Position numbers and translations under genes: made by a program | Shown here: in pieces, positions 19,924 through 33,000 of the stretch | Layout: every line of letters begins with the position of its first letter | How positions within the stretch are numbered: position 1 is the stretch's first letter | Source of the DNA: Tritrichomonas musculus | Taxonomy: Eukaryota; Parabasalia; Tritrichomonadida; Tritrichomonadidae | NCBI GenBank assembly: GCA_039105265.1 | Contig: JAPFFF010000005.1 | Span: 7,658,501 to 7,722,500, forward strand | Length of the DNA stretch: 64,000 nucleotides | Reading direction: 5' to 3' | The notes under the pieces: model-generated | Seen by the model: only the letters and a program-made list of their open reading frames with translations | What the model was told of the DNA's origin: nothing | The model's database searches: none

Positions 19924-21930
19924 TTACGAAGATGCCAATACAATTCTCTCAATCATTTTAGGTTGAATCAAAATTATGATACGATCATTCAATTTGAAAT
20001 CTTTAAGATGAATGCAATTTAAATCCATATTTTCATCGATTTCAATTAAAACAAGATTCCAGCAATTATCGAATAAATTTTCGCTGATAGCTTGTATACT
20101 AGCAGGTATTGCGAAACTCTTCAAAGAGCAGCGTGAAAATGCTTTTTCGCCAATTTTTCTCAATTCAGAATTTTCTTGAAAAATGATTTTTGACAATTTT
20201 CTGCAATCTGAAAAAGCAGAATCTTCAATTTTTATTACATGTGAAGGAATCATAATTTCTTTTATATTAGAATTGTAAAATGCTTTTTTATCAATTATTT
20301 TCAATTTAGAATTAAATGGTATCAGAAAATTATTGAGTTGAGTGCAATCAAAAAAAGCTGACTCAGAAATTTGAATGACATTTGAAGGAAGGATGAAATT
20401 ATTCAAATTTGACATGCTGAATGCGTATTTATCGATTAATTTCAATTCAGATGCATTTGCAAATTCAATTTTTACAAGTTTTTTACAATAATAAAATGCA
20501 TAACTCAAAATTTTTGTGACAAATTTTGGAATAAAAATTTTCTTGATTTGCGATTGAGAAAACGCATTCTCGCCAATTATTTGTAATTTAGAATTTTCAG
20601 CAAATTCAACTTTTTTAAGAAAATTACAGAATGAAAAAGCACTTTCACAGATTTGCTTAACATGTGATGGAATCAGAACTTTTTCAATAGATGAAAATAA
20701 AAATGACGATTTTCCAATAATTTTCAATTTTGAATTATTTTCAAATTCAACTTTTTTAATCTTCTTGCAGTTATTGAATGCAAAATCTGCAATATGCTCA
20801 ATAGATGATGGAATAAAAGCATCTTCAATATTTCGTCTTGCAAAAACAAGTTCATCAAAAATGTCACTTTTTTCGTCAGTTTTTCCTAAGATAAATTTGC
20901 CATCAAAAAAAATAAAATTTTGATTATTAGGATGAATTTTAATTGTTGTCAAATCAAGTGTCCCATTGCACCATCCTTTCTTAAGATCCGTAACTGTTGC
21001 TGGAATAGATAAACTTTCAATTGGGCATTGATAAAACGCAAGTTTGTCAATAATTGTCAATTTTGAATCTTCTGAAAATTCAATTTTTTTTAATTTTTTA
21101 CAGAGATAAAAACAACTTTCTGGAATCTTCGTAACTTTTGGTGGAATCATGATGCTTTCTAATGAACAGGCAAAAAACGATCTCCTTTCAATGCATTCCA
21201 GTTCTGAATCTACAGGAAATTGAATGGATTTGACATCCTTTGAATATTTGAATGCGTTTTCAATTATTTTTGTAACCAAAAAACTTTTTGATTTGTAATT
21301 GACTGTTCGTGGAATTAAAATGTCACCTTTGGCTGAAATGTTACATAACAAAAAAGCTGTTTTCTCTTCTTCATTTAAAATAAATGACATTCCTTCAAAT
21401 TTTGCTTCTTTTCGTGTCAATAATTTTATAAATTTGATGTCTTGGCTGAGACACGAATTACGTAGATCTTTTTTGACTTCTAAATATCTTCCATGCGTGT
21501 TTATTTCATTATCTTTAAATAAGATATGAATAGTTTGATGATATTTTTTGGTTTTTGCTTCCAAATTGTCATTTTTACTTTTGAATTGTTTTTTGAGTTC
21601 TTCTTTTTCATTTAAAAGGAGAGAAGCATCTAAGTTTGGGTATTTTCTTTTAAAGATTTGAACAAGATTTTTCATATAATCAAATTCTTGGCTTAATTGA
21701 TCATATTCATTAATATTTTCGGTATTGAAAAAAGGTACTTCGTTGTTAACCCAATAGTTAATAAATGATTGCAAAACTTCTTCGCTTATATTTGACTTAA
21801 TTTCATATTTCTTTTTACTTATTAACGTCCTGTAAACATTATCATCAATATTGCATATCGATTGGAAATCTGTGGATATTTTAAATATTTTACATCTCAA
21901 AATTAGATTTAGTTTACTTTGATCATTCAT
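19924..21930 (-). CDS. BspA-like leucine-rich-repeat protein, 668 residues
   Basis: Residues 1-100 resemble the BTB-like start seen in trichomonad proteins (LILRCKIFKISTDFQSI). A short helical linker follows (105-135). From about residue 190 to 650 there are some 16-18 LRR_5/TpLRR units of the BspA type, with alternating patterns such as IIGENAFSQSQIKKIFIP and ICESAFSFCNFLKKVEF. A family-specific insert (DGKFILGKTDEKSDIFDELV, near 345-365) interrupts the repeats. There is no signal peptide, membrane helix or lysine-rich tail, so a cytosolic location is likely. It is the intact reference for the three BspA relics in this window. Confidence 0.92.
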   Translation of the reverse strand: MNDQSKLNLILRCKIFKISTDFQSICNIDDNVYRTLISKKKYEIKSNISEEVLQSFINYWVNNEVPFFNTENINEYDQLSQEFDYMKNLVQIFKRKYPNLDASLLLNEKEELKKQFKSKNDNLEAKTKKYHQTIHILFKDNEINTHGRYLEVKKDLRNSCLSQDIKFIKLLTRKEAKFEGMSFILNEEEKTAFLLCNISAKGDILIPRTVNYKSKSFLVTKIIENAFKYSKDVKSIQFPVDSELECIERRSFFACSLESIMIPPKVTKIPESCFYLCKKLKKIEFSEDSKLTIIDKLAFYQCPIESLSIPATVTDLKKGWCNGTLDLTTIKIHPNNQNFIFFDGKFILGKTDEKSDIFDELVFARRNIEDAFIPSSIEHIADFAFNNCKKIKKVEFENNSKLKIIGKSSFLFSSIEKVLIPSHVKQICESAFSFCNFLKKVEFAENSKLQIIGENAFSQSQIKKIFIPKFVTKILSYAFYYCKKLVKIEFANASELKLIDKYAFSMSNLNNFILPSNVIQISESAFFDCTQLNNFLIPFNSKLKIIDKKAFYNSNIKEIMIPSHVIKIEDSAFSDCRKLSKIIFQENSELRKIGEKAFSRCSLKSFAIPASIQAISENLFDNCWNLVLIEIDENMDLNCIHLKDFKLNDRIIILIQPKMIERIVLASS

Positions 21931-22129
21931 ATTGAAATTTGAAGGTCAAATAATTTATAATACAAAAAATCATAGTATGATTGATTTAGGATTTATATAT
22001 GTACATATAAACTTTAAGATAGTAATTTTAAAGTTATTCTATCTAAAATATCTTTAAAATTTAATTATATTGCTTGGATATAAATGTTTGTTCTATTTTG
22101 GAAAATTCATTCAAATATATTTTTCTTTT

Positions 22130-22138
22130 CAATTTTTA
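22130..22138. repeat. 9-bp target-site duplication, left copy
   Basis: CAATTTTTA lies directly outside the GGGATAG end. The identical 9-mer occurs directly outside the other end at 34913-34921. Confidence 0.85.
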
Positions 22139-23033
22139 GGGATAGTATCACTTTTAAAAACTTTTTTCACTTAAAGTATCACTTTTTGAGAGAGAAAAAA
22201 AAATCAGTAACACTAATTTGCTTTTAAAAAAATATTCAGTAACACTTTTCCTCTGAAAAACATATCACTCTAAAATAAAAAAATGTTAAGTGCTGCAGCT
22301 TTGGTAGTAAGGAAACTTCAAAAAAATATATATTGATTGGCATCAGACAAAGATTATTTCTGTGCAAGCTCGCCTCCAAACAAGGTTTTTATTTGACATA
22401 TCAAATTACAATTATCCAACACATCTTCAAAAAATGCTTATAAATTGGTGGTTATTATAGACAATCGTTTTTATTTTTTATGTATTTAATCCTAGACGCG
22501 AATCTCTGTGTTTTCAAATCAGTGATTAATATCGAATAATCAGATTTCAGACTCCCACACTCAGATACGATTCCATATCTCTTTAAATATTATTCTCCAT
22601 CGTTTTTTACGTATGGCATATGTATTAGATGTTACATATACTAGTTTAAAAATATTGAATATTTCAATAATATTCAATAAAAAATGTAATAAATAAAAAT
22701 GTAATTGCAATAAAATTATTCTTTATAAAATGTTAATTTCAATTATGCTATTTTTATTTCTTTTTCTCTTTTTTTAAAGGAGAAATTAAAGTTTTTTGTT
22801 CCAAAAAATTATAAACGTATTTTTTACGAATATGTTAAAATGTAAACGTGCAACATTATTACAAATGTATCAATAAATGAATAAATATTTTTTAAATGCC
22901 AATATCCAACTAATTGCTATTCTGTTTATTGTATTTCATCAAAATATTGCAATTTTAAAGTTTTTTTTTTGATTTAAATATGTGGTTCAGATTATAATTT
23001 GAATTGTCTATGCCTAAAATTAGTTTATTTTAC

Positions 23034-23255
23034 CTAATAAAATGCTTTATTACTACAATATTCAATTTTTTCAATAAATTTTAGGAGTTTTATAAAAATA
23101 TCATATTGATATATTAAAGATTCATAAAAAAGAAAAGTGATAAGGAAAATGAAATATATTGTGTGATCAAATTTAATAAGGGGAAAATGAAGAGAAATAA
23201 AAATAATGATTATGAATAATGAAATGATGGTGGAAAAAAATGATGTAATTTGCAA
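23034..23255 (-). CDS. Possible 73-residue hydrophobic ORF in the left arm
   Basis: It encodes MQITSFFSTIISLFIIIIFI, then a second hydrophobic stretch (YFIFLITFLFYESLIYQY). The reading is divergent from the repeat ORF starting at 23339. The identical ORF occurs in the other arm, but arm identity makes that non-independent evidence. It may be a chance reading of AT-rich DNA. Confidence 0.25.
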   Translation of the reverse strand: MQITSFFSTIISLFIIIIFISLHFPLIKFDHTIYFIFLITFLFYESLIYQYDIFIKLLKFIEKIEYCSNKAFY

Positions 23256-23338
23256 ATTTATTATTATATTTGAGTAATATTTACAAATGAATCATTTCAT
23301 TTGCACAAAAATTAAATATATTTGGAAAGAATAAAAAA

Positions 23339-24784
23339 ATGATTATGGCAAAGAAGAAGAAGAAGAAGATGGTGACAGAGAAGAAGAAGAAGAAGAAGAA
23401 GATGATTACAGAGAAGAAGAAGATGATGATGATGATGACAGAGAAGAAGAAGAAGAAGATGATGATGATGATGATGACAGAGAAGAAGAAGAAGAAAATG
23501 ATGATGATGATGACAGAGAAGAAGAAGAAGAAAATGATGATGATGGTGACAGAGAAGAAGAAGAAGAAAATGATGATGATGATGATGATGACAGAGAAGA
23601 AGAAGAAGATGAAGATGATGATGATGACAGAGAAGAAGAAGAAGAAAATGATGATGATGATGACAGAGAAGAAGAAGAAGATGATGATGACAGAGAAGAA
23701 GAAGAAGAAAATGATGATGATGATGACAGAGAAGAAGAAGAAGAAAATGATGATGATGGTGACAGAGAAGAAGAAGAAGAAGAAGATGATGATGATGATG
23801 ATGATGACAGAGAAGAAGAAGAAGATGAAGATGATGATGATGACAGAGAAGAAGAAGAAGAAAATGATGATGATGATGACAGAGAAGAAGAAGAAGAAGA
23901 TGATGATGATGATGACAGAGAAGAAGAAGAAATTGATGAAGAAGATGATGGTGGTGACAGAGAAGAAGAAGAAGATGATGATGATGACAGAGAAGAAGAA
24001 GAAGAAAATGATGATGATGATGACAGAAAAGAAGAAGAAGAAGAAGATGATGATGATGATGACAGAGAAGAAGAAGAAGAAGAAGATGATGATGACAGAG
24101 AAGAAGAAGAAGAAAATGATGATGACAGAGAAGAAGAAGAAGAAGATGAAGATGACAGAGAAGAAGAAGAAGAAGATGATGATGATGATGACAGAGAAGA
24201 AGAAGAAGAAAATGATGATGATGATGACAGAGAAGAAGAAGAAGAAAATGATGATGATGATGACAGAGAAGAAGAAGAAGAAAATGATGATGATGGTGAC
24301 AGAGAAGAAGAAGAAGAAGAAGAAGAAAATGATGATGATGATGACAGAGAAGAAGAAGAAGAAAATGATGATGATGATGACAGAGAAGAAGAAGAAGAAA
24401 ATGATGATGATGGTGACAGAGAAGAAGAAGAAGAAGAAAAAGAAGATGATGAAGATGATGGCAGAAAAGAAGAAGAAGATGATGATGACAGAAAAGAAGA
24501 AGAAGATGATGATGATGACAGAAAAGAAGAAGATGATGATGATGATGACAGAAAAGAAGAAGAAGAAGATGATGATGATGACAGAAAAGAAGAAGAAGAA
24601 GATGATGATGATGACAGAAAAGAAGAAGAAGATGATGATGATGACAGAAAAGAAGAAGAAGAAGATGATGATGACAGAAAAGAAGAAGAAGAAGATGATG
24701 ATGATGACAGAGAAGAAGAAGAAAATGATGATGATGGCAAATAATATAATGGAGAAGATAAAGATAAAGATAAATATGTATTAA
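23339..24784 (+). CDS. Repeat ORF of the left arm (Lys/Met-rich reading, 481 residues)
   Basis: From ATG the frame reads MIMAKKKKKKMVTEKKKKK, then dozens of (TE K4-8 M2-7) units, ending ANNIMEKIKIKINMY. All repeat units are multiples of 3, so other frames are also open. One gives an acidic repeat (R-E4-6-N/D-D3-6) from 23335 to TAA at 24742, but without an ATG. The antisense strand gives a Ser-rich reading of 487 codons. I see no recognised domain. Whether any reading is translated is unknown. The matching ORF start and end in both arms could reflect either a gene or simple duplication of the arm. Confidence 0.4.
   Translation: MIMAKKKKKKMVTEKKKKKKKMITEKKKMMMMMTEKKKKKMMMMMMTEKKKKKMMMMMTEKKKKKMMMMVTEKKKKKMMMMMMMTEKKKKMKMMMMTEKKKKKMMMMMTEKKKKMMMTEKKKKKMMMMMTEKKKKKMMMMVTEKKKKKKMMMMMMMTEKKKKMKMMMMTEKKKKKMMMMMTEKKKKKMMMMMTEKKKKLMKKMMVVTEKKKKMMMMTEKKKKKMMMMMTEKKKKKKMMMMMTEKKKKKKMMMTEKKKKKMMMTEKKKKKMKMTEKKKKKMMMMMTEKKKKKMMMMMTEKKKKKMMMMMTEKKKKKMMMMVTEKKKKKKKKMMMMMTEKKKKKMMMMMTEKKKKKMMMMVTEKKKKKKKKMMKMMAEKKKKMMMTEKKKKMMMMTEKKKMMMMMTEKKKKKMMMMTEKKKKKMMMMTEKKKKMMMMTEKKKKKMMMTEKKKKKMMMMTEKKKKMMMMANNIMEKIKIKINMY
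23354..24738. repeat. Compound (GAA)n(GAT)n repeat tract, left arm
   Basis: About 1.4 kb of blocks of 3-8 GAA followed by 2-7 GAT, separated by ACAGA or ACAGAA. The plus strand is almost pure purine plus T. Block lengths vary continuously, as expected from replication slippage or unequal exchange. Confidence 0.97.
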
Positions 24785-25392
24785 ATGAGGATAATAATAA
24801 TAATAAAGAATAATAATAAAGAATAATGATAAGATGATGATAAATTGGACGATAATAGTGATTATACAATTATTTATACTACAATTTGAATGTGATTATG
24901 AGCGTTTGAGATTGATAACCGAGTTATTCGAGATAATGATCTGCAATTGTGTATTTTCTTCAAACTAAGTATATAACTCTTATGGGACATATTGATTTAA
25001 ATCGTCTGGCTTGTATTACTTAAATGCAGAACATGTGGATTTATAGAAGGTAATATTATTTTTGTGGAAATGTGATGTGAAAAATCATGACTGGAAATGT
25101 AATAACCAATGTTTTATCATCATATTTTAAATAGATATAGTTATTCTTTAAGTTAATGGCCATTTTAGGTTGATAATAATCAATATTAACATATTTATTT
25201 TTTTTTTTTTTTTTAATTCAAAATGACCAGTATCAATCAAAATGACAATATATTTTCTTTTAAAAAGATCAAATGCAGAAAAATGGTTATTGAGCATTTA
25301 AAGCCTAGAAATATAGTAAAGCATAGTATTATATTGATGCATATGTTTCATATTTATCCCACAAATGAATAAAAATCTTAATTTTTTTCTAA
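24785..25392. other. Inner, non-repeat part of the left inverted-repeat arm
   Basis: This 608-bp stretch is the reverse complement of about 26487-27094, including a T-run near 25200. Similarity stops near 25392. No ORF of note. Confidence 0.75.
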
Positions 25393-26486
25393 AACATTGT
25401 ATTATCCAAAAAGCATATTCAATTAACCTGATTTGCGCTATTCCATGAAATCCAACGCCTTACCTCTTTTTAAAAGTTATGATATCAAAGATTTTTAGTA
25501 AAAAAAAGATTTTTCAGTTAGCTTAATCATATTAGAGCATTTTTTTATTATTTTTATGATTTAAATATATTCAAAATTAAATCTAGAAGGACAAGCATGT
25601 ATGCTAACTTATATGAAGATGACGATAAAGATCCAAATCAGTCTATACAGTTATTACTTTAATTTATACCAATAATGGGGTACATTATATATATATATAT
25701 TAGAATCAATGATAAGTATTAGTAGAATTATTATGTTAGGAAAAAGTAGAAAGTTAGATTTAGATTGTTATTATACGGGGAAATCTATTGTGATATCTGA
25801 TCTATGGCAACCAATAATCAACATAAAAAGCCCAAGCTATATGAAGAATTGTTTAAGCAAAAGTTAAAAACAACAGAAAGTATGAATGATAGTGAAATCG
25901 GCAGTTATTCTTAATTTATATCATTGGCCTAATGTAAACCATGAACTTATAGTATCAGAAATAACGATAACTATTGTAATATCATCATATATCAAGCTAA
26001 TTGCTAATCATAACCACTGAAACACATGATTATCATTGAAACGACTCAAGAAAAACTCTAGTGAATAATATTATATGAGTCTTGTAGTGGTTTTTAGCCC
26101 TAGAAATTTTGGAAAAGCTTTAAATTAAATTGTTTCTGCAACATGTCTAGTCAAGAAATTTAAATGATTATGTTATTTAAATGAGCAAAGTCAAATAATC
26201 AAGAGATAAAATAGAATTAAATATATCAGGGAGTTGAAAGGTGTGAAGTAACTAACATATGAACATGTTCACATCAAAATAACTATCAAGATCAAGAGAG
26301 TTACAATTCACTCAAATTTAATTGGAACTACTTAATAAATTGGCAATATATTGTTAAAAAACATATTTTCAAAAATTTGCCAACTACTTGAATTTAAGGA
26401 GTTGAATAAGATATATTATGATTTTTTTTGTATAGAAGTTTTTATTTTTTCTATATCTATTGAAATATTTGATGAGTAAATAAAAT
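25393..26486. other. Unique loop of the giant inverted repeat
   Basis: About 1.1 kb between the arms. There is no long ORF, TIR or recognised domain. A few short coding-like runs (around 25740-25920 and 26080-26170) could be remnants of a gene, but I cannot assign them. If the element once carried a transposase, this is where I would expect it. Confidence 0.6.
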
Positions 26487-27094
26487 ATAAAAAAAAATTA
26501 AGATTTTTATTCATTTGTGGGAAAAAATGAAACATATGCATCAATATAATACTATGCTTTACTATATTTCTAGGCTTTAAATGCTCAATAACCATTTTTC
26601 TGCATTTGATCTTTTTAAAAGAAAATATACTGTCATTTTGATTGATACTGGTCATTTTGAATTAAAAAAAAAAAAAAAAAATAAATATGTTAATATTGAT
26701 TATTATCAACCTAAAATGGCCATTAACTTAAAGAATAACTATATCTATTTAAAATATGATGATAAAACATTAGTTATTACATTTCCAGTCATGATTTTTC
26801 ACATCACATTTCCACAAAAATAATATTACCTTCTATAAATCCACATGTTCTGCATTTAAGTAATACAAGCCAGACGATTTAAATCAATATGTCCCATAAG
26901 AGTTATATACTTAGTTTGAAGAAAATACACAATTGCAGATCATTATCTCGAATAACTCGGTTATCAATCTCAAACGCTCATAATCACATTCAAATTGTAG
27001 TATAAATAATTGTATAATCACTATTATCGTCCAATTTATCATCATCTTATCATTATTCTTTATTATTATTCTTTATTATTATTATTATCCTCAT

Positions 27095-30000
27095 TTAATA
27101 CATATTTATCTTTATCTTTATCTTCTCCATTATATTATTTGCCATCATCATCATTTTCTTCTTCTTCTCTGTCATCATCATCATCTTCTTCTTCTTCTTT
27201 TCTGTCATCATCATCTTCTTCTTCTTCTTTTCTGTCATCATCATCATCTTCTTCTTCTTTTCTGTCATCATCATCTTCTTCTTCTTCTTCTTTTCTGTCA
27301 TCATCATCATCTTCTTCTTCTTCTTTTCTGTCATCATCATCTTCTTCTTCTTCTTCTTTTCTGTCATCATCATCTTCTTCTTCTTCTTCTTTTCTGTCAT
27401 CATCATCATCTTCTTCTTCTTCTTTTCTGTCATCATCATCATCTTCTTCTTCTTCTCTGTCATCATCATCATCTTCTTCTTCTTCTTTTCTGTCATCATC
27501 ATCTTCTTCTTCTTTTCTGTCATCATCATCTTCTTCTTCTTCTTCTCTGTCATCATCATCATCTTCTTCTTCTTCTTTTCTGTCATCATCATCTTCTTCT
27601 TCTTTTCGGTCATCATCATCTTCTTCTTCTTTTCTGTCATCATCATCATCTTCTTCTTCTTCTCTGTCATCATCATCATCTTCTTCTTCTTCTTTTCTGT
27701 CATCATCATCTTCTTCTTCTTTTCTGTCATCATCATCATCTTCTTCTTCTTCTTTTCTGTAATCATCATCATCTTCTTCTTCTTCTTTTCTGTCATCATC
27801 ATCTTCTTCTTCTTCTTCTTTTCTGTCATCATCATCTTCTTCTTCTTTTCTGTCATCATTATCATCATCTTCTTCTTCTTTTCTGTCATCATCTTCTTCT
27901 TCTTCTTTTCTGTCATCATTATCATCATCTTCTTCTTCTTTTCTGTCATCATTATCATCATCTTCTTCTTCTTTTCTGTCATCATCATCATCTTCTTCTT
28001 CTTCTTTTCTGTCATCATCTTCTTCTTCTTCTTTTCTGTCATCATCATCATCTTCTTCTTCTTCTTCTCTGTAATCATCATCATCTTCTTCTTCTTCTTC
28101 TTTTCTGTCATCATCATCTTCTTCTTCTTCTTCTTTTCTGTCATCATCTTCTTCTTCTTCTCTGTCATCATCATCTTCTTCTTCTTCTCTATAATCATCA
28201 TCATCATCATTTTCTTCTTCTTCTTTTCTGTCATCATCATCTTCTTCTTCTCTGTCATCATCATCATCTTCTTCTTCTTCTCTATAATCATCATCATCTT
28301 CTTCTTCTTCTTTTCTGTCATCATCATCTTCTTCTTCTCTGTCATCATCATCTTCTTCTTCTTCTTCTCTATAATCATCATCATCTTCTTCTTCTTCTTT
28401 TCTGTCATCATCATCTTCTTCTTCTCTGTCATCATCATCATCTTCTTCTTCTTCTTTTCTGTAATCATCATCTTCTTCTTCTTCTTTTCTGTCATCATCA
28501 TCTTCTTCTTCTTCTTCTTTTCTTTCATCATCATCATCTTCTTCTTTTCTGTCATCATCATCTTCTTCTTCTTCTTCTTCTCTGTAATCATCATCATCTT
28601 CTTCTTCTTCTTCTTCTTCTCTGTCATCATCATCTTCTTCTTCTTCTTCTTTTCTGTCATCATCATCATCTTCTTCTTCTTCTTTTCTGTCATCATCATC
28701 ATCTTCTTCTTCTTCTTCTTTTCTGTCATCATCATCATCTTCTTCTTCTTCTTTTCTGTCATCATCATCTTCTTCTTTTCTGTCATCATCATCTTCTTCT
28801 TCTTCTTCTTCTCTGTAATCATCATCATCATCATCTTCTTCTTCTTTTCTGTCATCATCATCATCTTCTTCTTCTTCTTTTCTGTCATCATCATCTTCTT
28901 CTTCTCTGTCATCATCATCATCTTCTTCTTCTCTGTAATCATCATCATCTTCTTCTTCTTCTTTTCTGTCATCATCTTCTTCTTCTTCTCTGTCATCATC
29001 ATCATCTTCTTCTTCTCTGTAATCATCATCATCTTCTTCTTCTTCTTTTCTGTCATCATCTTCTTCTTCTTCTCTGTAATCATCATCTTCTTCTTCTTCT
29101 CTGTAATCATCATCTTCTTCTTCTTCTTCTTTTCTGTCATCATCATCTTCTTCATCTTCTTCTTCTTCTTTTCTGCCATCATCTTCATCATCTTCTTCAT
29201 CAATTTCTTCTTTTTCTCTGTCACCATCATCATCATCTTCTTCTTCTTCTTCTCTGTCATCATCTTCTTCATCAATTTCTTCTTTTTCTCTGTCATCATC
29301 ATCATCTTCTTCTTCTTCTTCTTTTCTGCCATCATCTTCTTCATCAATTTCTTCTTTTTCTCTGTCATCATCTTCATCATTTTCTTCTTCTTCTCTGTCA
29401 TCATCATCATCTTCTTCTTCTTCTCTGTCACCACCATCATCTTCTTCATCAATTTCTTCTTCTTCTCTGTCATCATCATCTTCTTCTTCTTCTTCTCTGT
29501 CATCATCATCATCATTTTCTTCTTTTTCTTCTCTGTCATCATCATCTTCTTCTTCTTCTTCTCTGTCATCATCATCATCATTTTCTTCTTCTTCTTCTCT
29601 GTCATCATCATCATCTTCATCTTCTTCTTCTTCTCTGTCATCATCATCATCATCATCATCTTCTTCTTCTTCTTCTCTGTCACCATCATCATCATTTTCT
29701 TCTTCTTCTTCTCTGTCATCATCATCATCATTTTCTTCTTCTTCTTCTCTGTCATCATCATCATCATTTTCTTCTTCTTCTTTTCTGTAATCATTATCAT
29801 CATCTTCTTCTTCTTCTTCTTCTCTGTCACCATCATCATCATTTTCTTCTTCTTCTTCTCTGTCATCATCATCATCATTTTCTTCTTCTTCTTCTCTGTC
29901 ATCATCATCATCATTTTCTTCTTCTTCTTCTCTGTCATCATCATCATCATTTTCTTCTTCTTCTTTTCTGTCATCATCATCTTCTTCTTCTTCTTCTTTT

Positions 30001-33000
30001 CTGTCATCATCTTCTTCTTCTTCTCTGTCATCATCATCTTCTTCTTCTTCTCTATAATCATCATCATCATCATTTTCTTCTTCTTCTTTTCTGTCATCAT
30101 CATCTTCTTCTTCTCTGTCATCATCATCTTCTTCTTCTTCTTCTCTATAATCATCATCATCATCATTTTCTTCTTCTTCTTTTCTGTCATCATCATCTTC
30201 TTCTTCTCTGTCATCATCATCTTCTTCTTCTTCTTCTCTATAATCATCATCATCTTCTTCTTCTTCTTTTCTGTCATCATCATCTTCTTCTTCTCTGTCA
30301 TCATCATCTTCTTCTTCTTCTTCTTTTCTGTAATCATCATCTTCTTCTTCTTCTTTTCTGTCATCATCATCATCTTCTTCTTCTTCTTTTCTTTCATCAT
30401 CATCATCTTCTTCTTTTCTGTCATCATCATCTTCTTCTTCTTCTTCTTCTCTGTAATCATCATCATCTTCTTCTTCTTCTTCTTCTTCTCTGTCATCATC
30501 ATCATCTTCTTCTTCTTCTTTTCTGTCATCATCATCATCTTCTTCTTCTTCTTTTCTGTCATCATCATCATCTTCTTCTTCTTCTTCTTTTCTGTCATCA
30601 TCATCATCTTCTTCTTCTTCTTTTCTGTCATCATCATCATCTTCTTCTTTTCTGTCATCATCATCTTCTTCTTCTTCTTCTTCTCTGTAATCATCATCAT
30701 CATCTTCTTCTTCTTCTTTTCTGTCATCATCATCTTCTTCTTCTTCTTCTTTTCTGTCATCATCATCTTCTTCTTCTCTGTCATCATCATCATCTTCTTC
30801 TTCTCTGTAATCATCATCATCTTCTTCTTCTTCTTTTCTGTCATCATCTTCTTCTTCTTTTCTGTCATCATCTTCTTCTTCTTCTCTGTAATCATCATCA
30901 TCTTCTTCTTCTTCTTTTCTGTCATCATCTTCTTCTTCTTCTCTGTAATCATCATCTTCTTCTTCTTCTCTGTAATCATCATCTTCTTCTTCTTCTTCTT
31001 TTCTGTCATCATCATCTTCTTCATCTTCTTCTTCTTCTTTTCTGCCATCATCTTCATCATCTTCTTCATCAATTTCTTCTTTTTCTCTGTCACCATCATC
31101 ATCATCTTCTTCTTCTTCTTCTCTGTCATCATCTTCTTCATCAATTTCTTCTTTTTCTCTGTCATCATCATCATCTTCTTCTTCTTCTTCTTTTCTGCCA
31201 TCATCTTCTTCATCAATTTCTTCTTTTTCTCTGTCATCATCTTCATCATTTTCTTCTTCTTCTCTGTCATCATCATCATCTTCTTCTTCTTCTCTGTCAC
31301 CACCATCATCTTCTTCATCAATTTCTTCTTCTTCTCTGTCATCATCATCTTCTTCTTCTTCTTCTCTGTCATCATCATCATCATTTTCTTCTTCTTCTTC
31401 TCTGTCATCATCATCATCTTCTTCTTCTTCTTCTTTTCTGTCATCATCATCATCATTTTCTTCTTCTTCTTCTCTGTCATCATCATCATCTTCATCTTCT
31501 TCTTCTTCTCTGTCATCATCATCATCTTCTTCTTCTTCTTCTTCTTCTTCTCTGTCACCATCATCATCATTTTCTTCTTCTTCTTCTCTGTCATCATCAT
31601 CATCATTTTCTTCTTCTTCTTCTCTGTCATCATCATCATCATTTTCTTCTTCTTCTTTTCTGTAATCATTATCATCATCTTCTTCTTCTTCTTCTTCTCT
31701 GTCACCATCATCATCATTTTCTTCTTCTTCTTCTCTGTCATCATCATCATCATTTTCTTCTTCTTCTTCTCTGTCATCATCATCATCATTTTCTTCTTCT
31801 TCTTCTCTGTCATCATCATCATCATTTTCTTCTTCTTCTTTTCTGTAATCATCATCTTCTTCTTCTTCTTCTTTTCTGTCATCATTATCATCATCTTCTT
31901 CTTCTTTTCTGTCATCATCATCATCTTCTTCTTCTTCTTCTCTGTCATCATCATCATCATTTTCTTCTTCTTCTTCTCTGTCATCATCATCATCATTTTC
32001 TTCTTCTTCTTTTCTGTAATCATCATCTTCTTCTTCTTCTTCTTTTCTGTCATCATTATCATCATCTTCTTCTTCTTTTCTGTCATCATCATCATCATTT
32101 TCTTCTTCTTCTTCTCTGTCATCATCATCATCATTTTCTTCTTCTTCTTCTCTGTCATCATCATCATCATCATCTTCTTCTTCTTCTTCTTCTCTGTCAC
32201 CATCATCATCATTTTCTTCTTCTTCTTCTCTGTCATCATCATCATCATTTTCTTCTTCTTCTTCTCTGTCATCATCATCATCATTTTCTTCTTCTTCTTC
32301 TCTGTCATCATCATCATCATTTTCTTCTTCTTCTTTTCTGTAATCATCATCATCTTCTTCTTCTTCTTTTCTGTCATCATCTTCTTCTTCTTCTCTGTCA
32401 TCATTATCATCATCTTCTTCTTCTTTTCTGTCATCATCATCTTCTTCTTCTTCTTCTTCTCTGTAATCATCATCATCTTCTTCTTCTTCTTCTTTTCTGT
32501 CATCATCATCTTCTTCTTCTTCTTTTCTGTCATCATCATCTTCTTCATCTTCTTCTTCTTCTTTTCTGCCATCATCTTCATCATCTTCTTCTTCTTCTTT
32601 TCTGTCATCGTCATCATCATTTTCTTCTTCTTCTCTGTCATCTTCTTCATCAATTTCTTCTTTTTCTCTGTCACCATCATCATCTTCTTCTTCTTCTTCT
32701 TCTCTGTCATCATCTTCTTCATCAATTTCTTCTTTTTCTCTGTCATCATCATCTTCTTCTTCTTCTTCTTCTTTTCTGCCATCATCTTCTTCATCAATTT
32801 CTTCTTTTTCTCTGTCATCATCTTCATCATTTTCTTCTTCTTCTCTGTCATCATCATCATCTTCTTCTTCTTCTCTGTCACCACCATCATCTTCTTCATC
32901 AATTTCTTCTTCTTCTCTGTCATCATCATCTTCTTCTTCTTCTTCTCTGTCATCATCATCATCATTTTCTTCTTCTTCTTCTCTGTCATCATCATCATCT

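Noticed and set aside
23406-24869. 487-codon Ser-rich antisense ORF (and its right-arm partner at 27010-27762)
   Set aside because: It follows from the trinucleotide composition of the tract; the right-arm partner stops early at a variant unit, which argues against selection.
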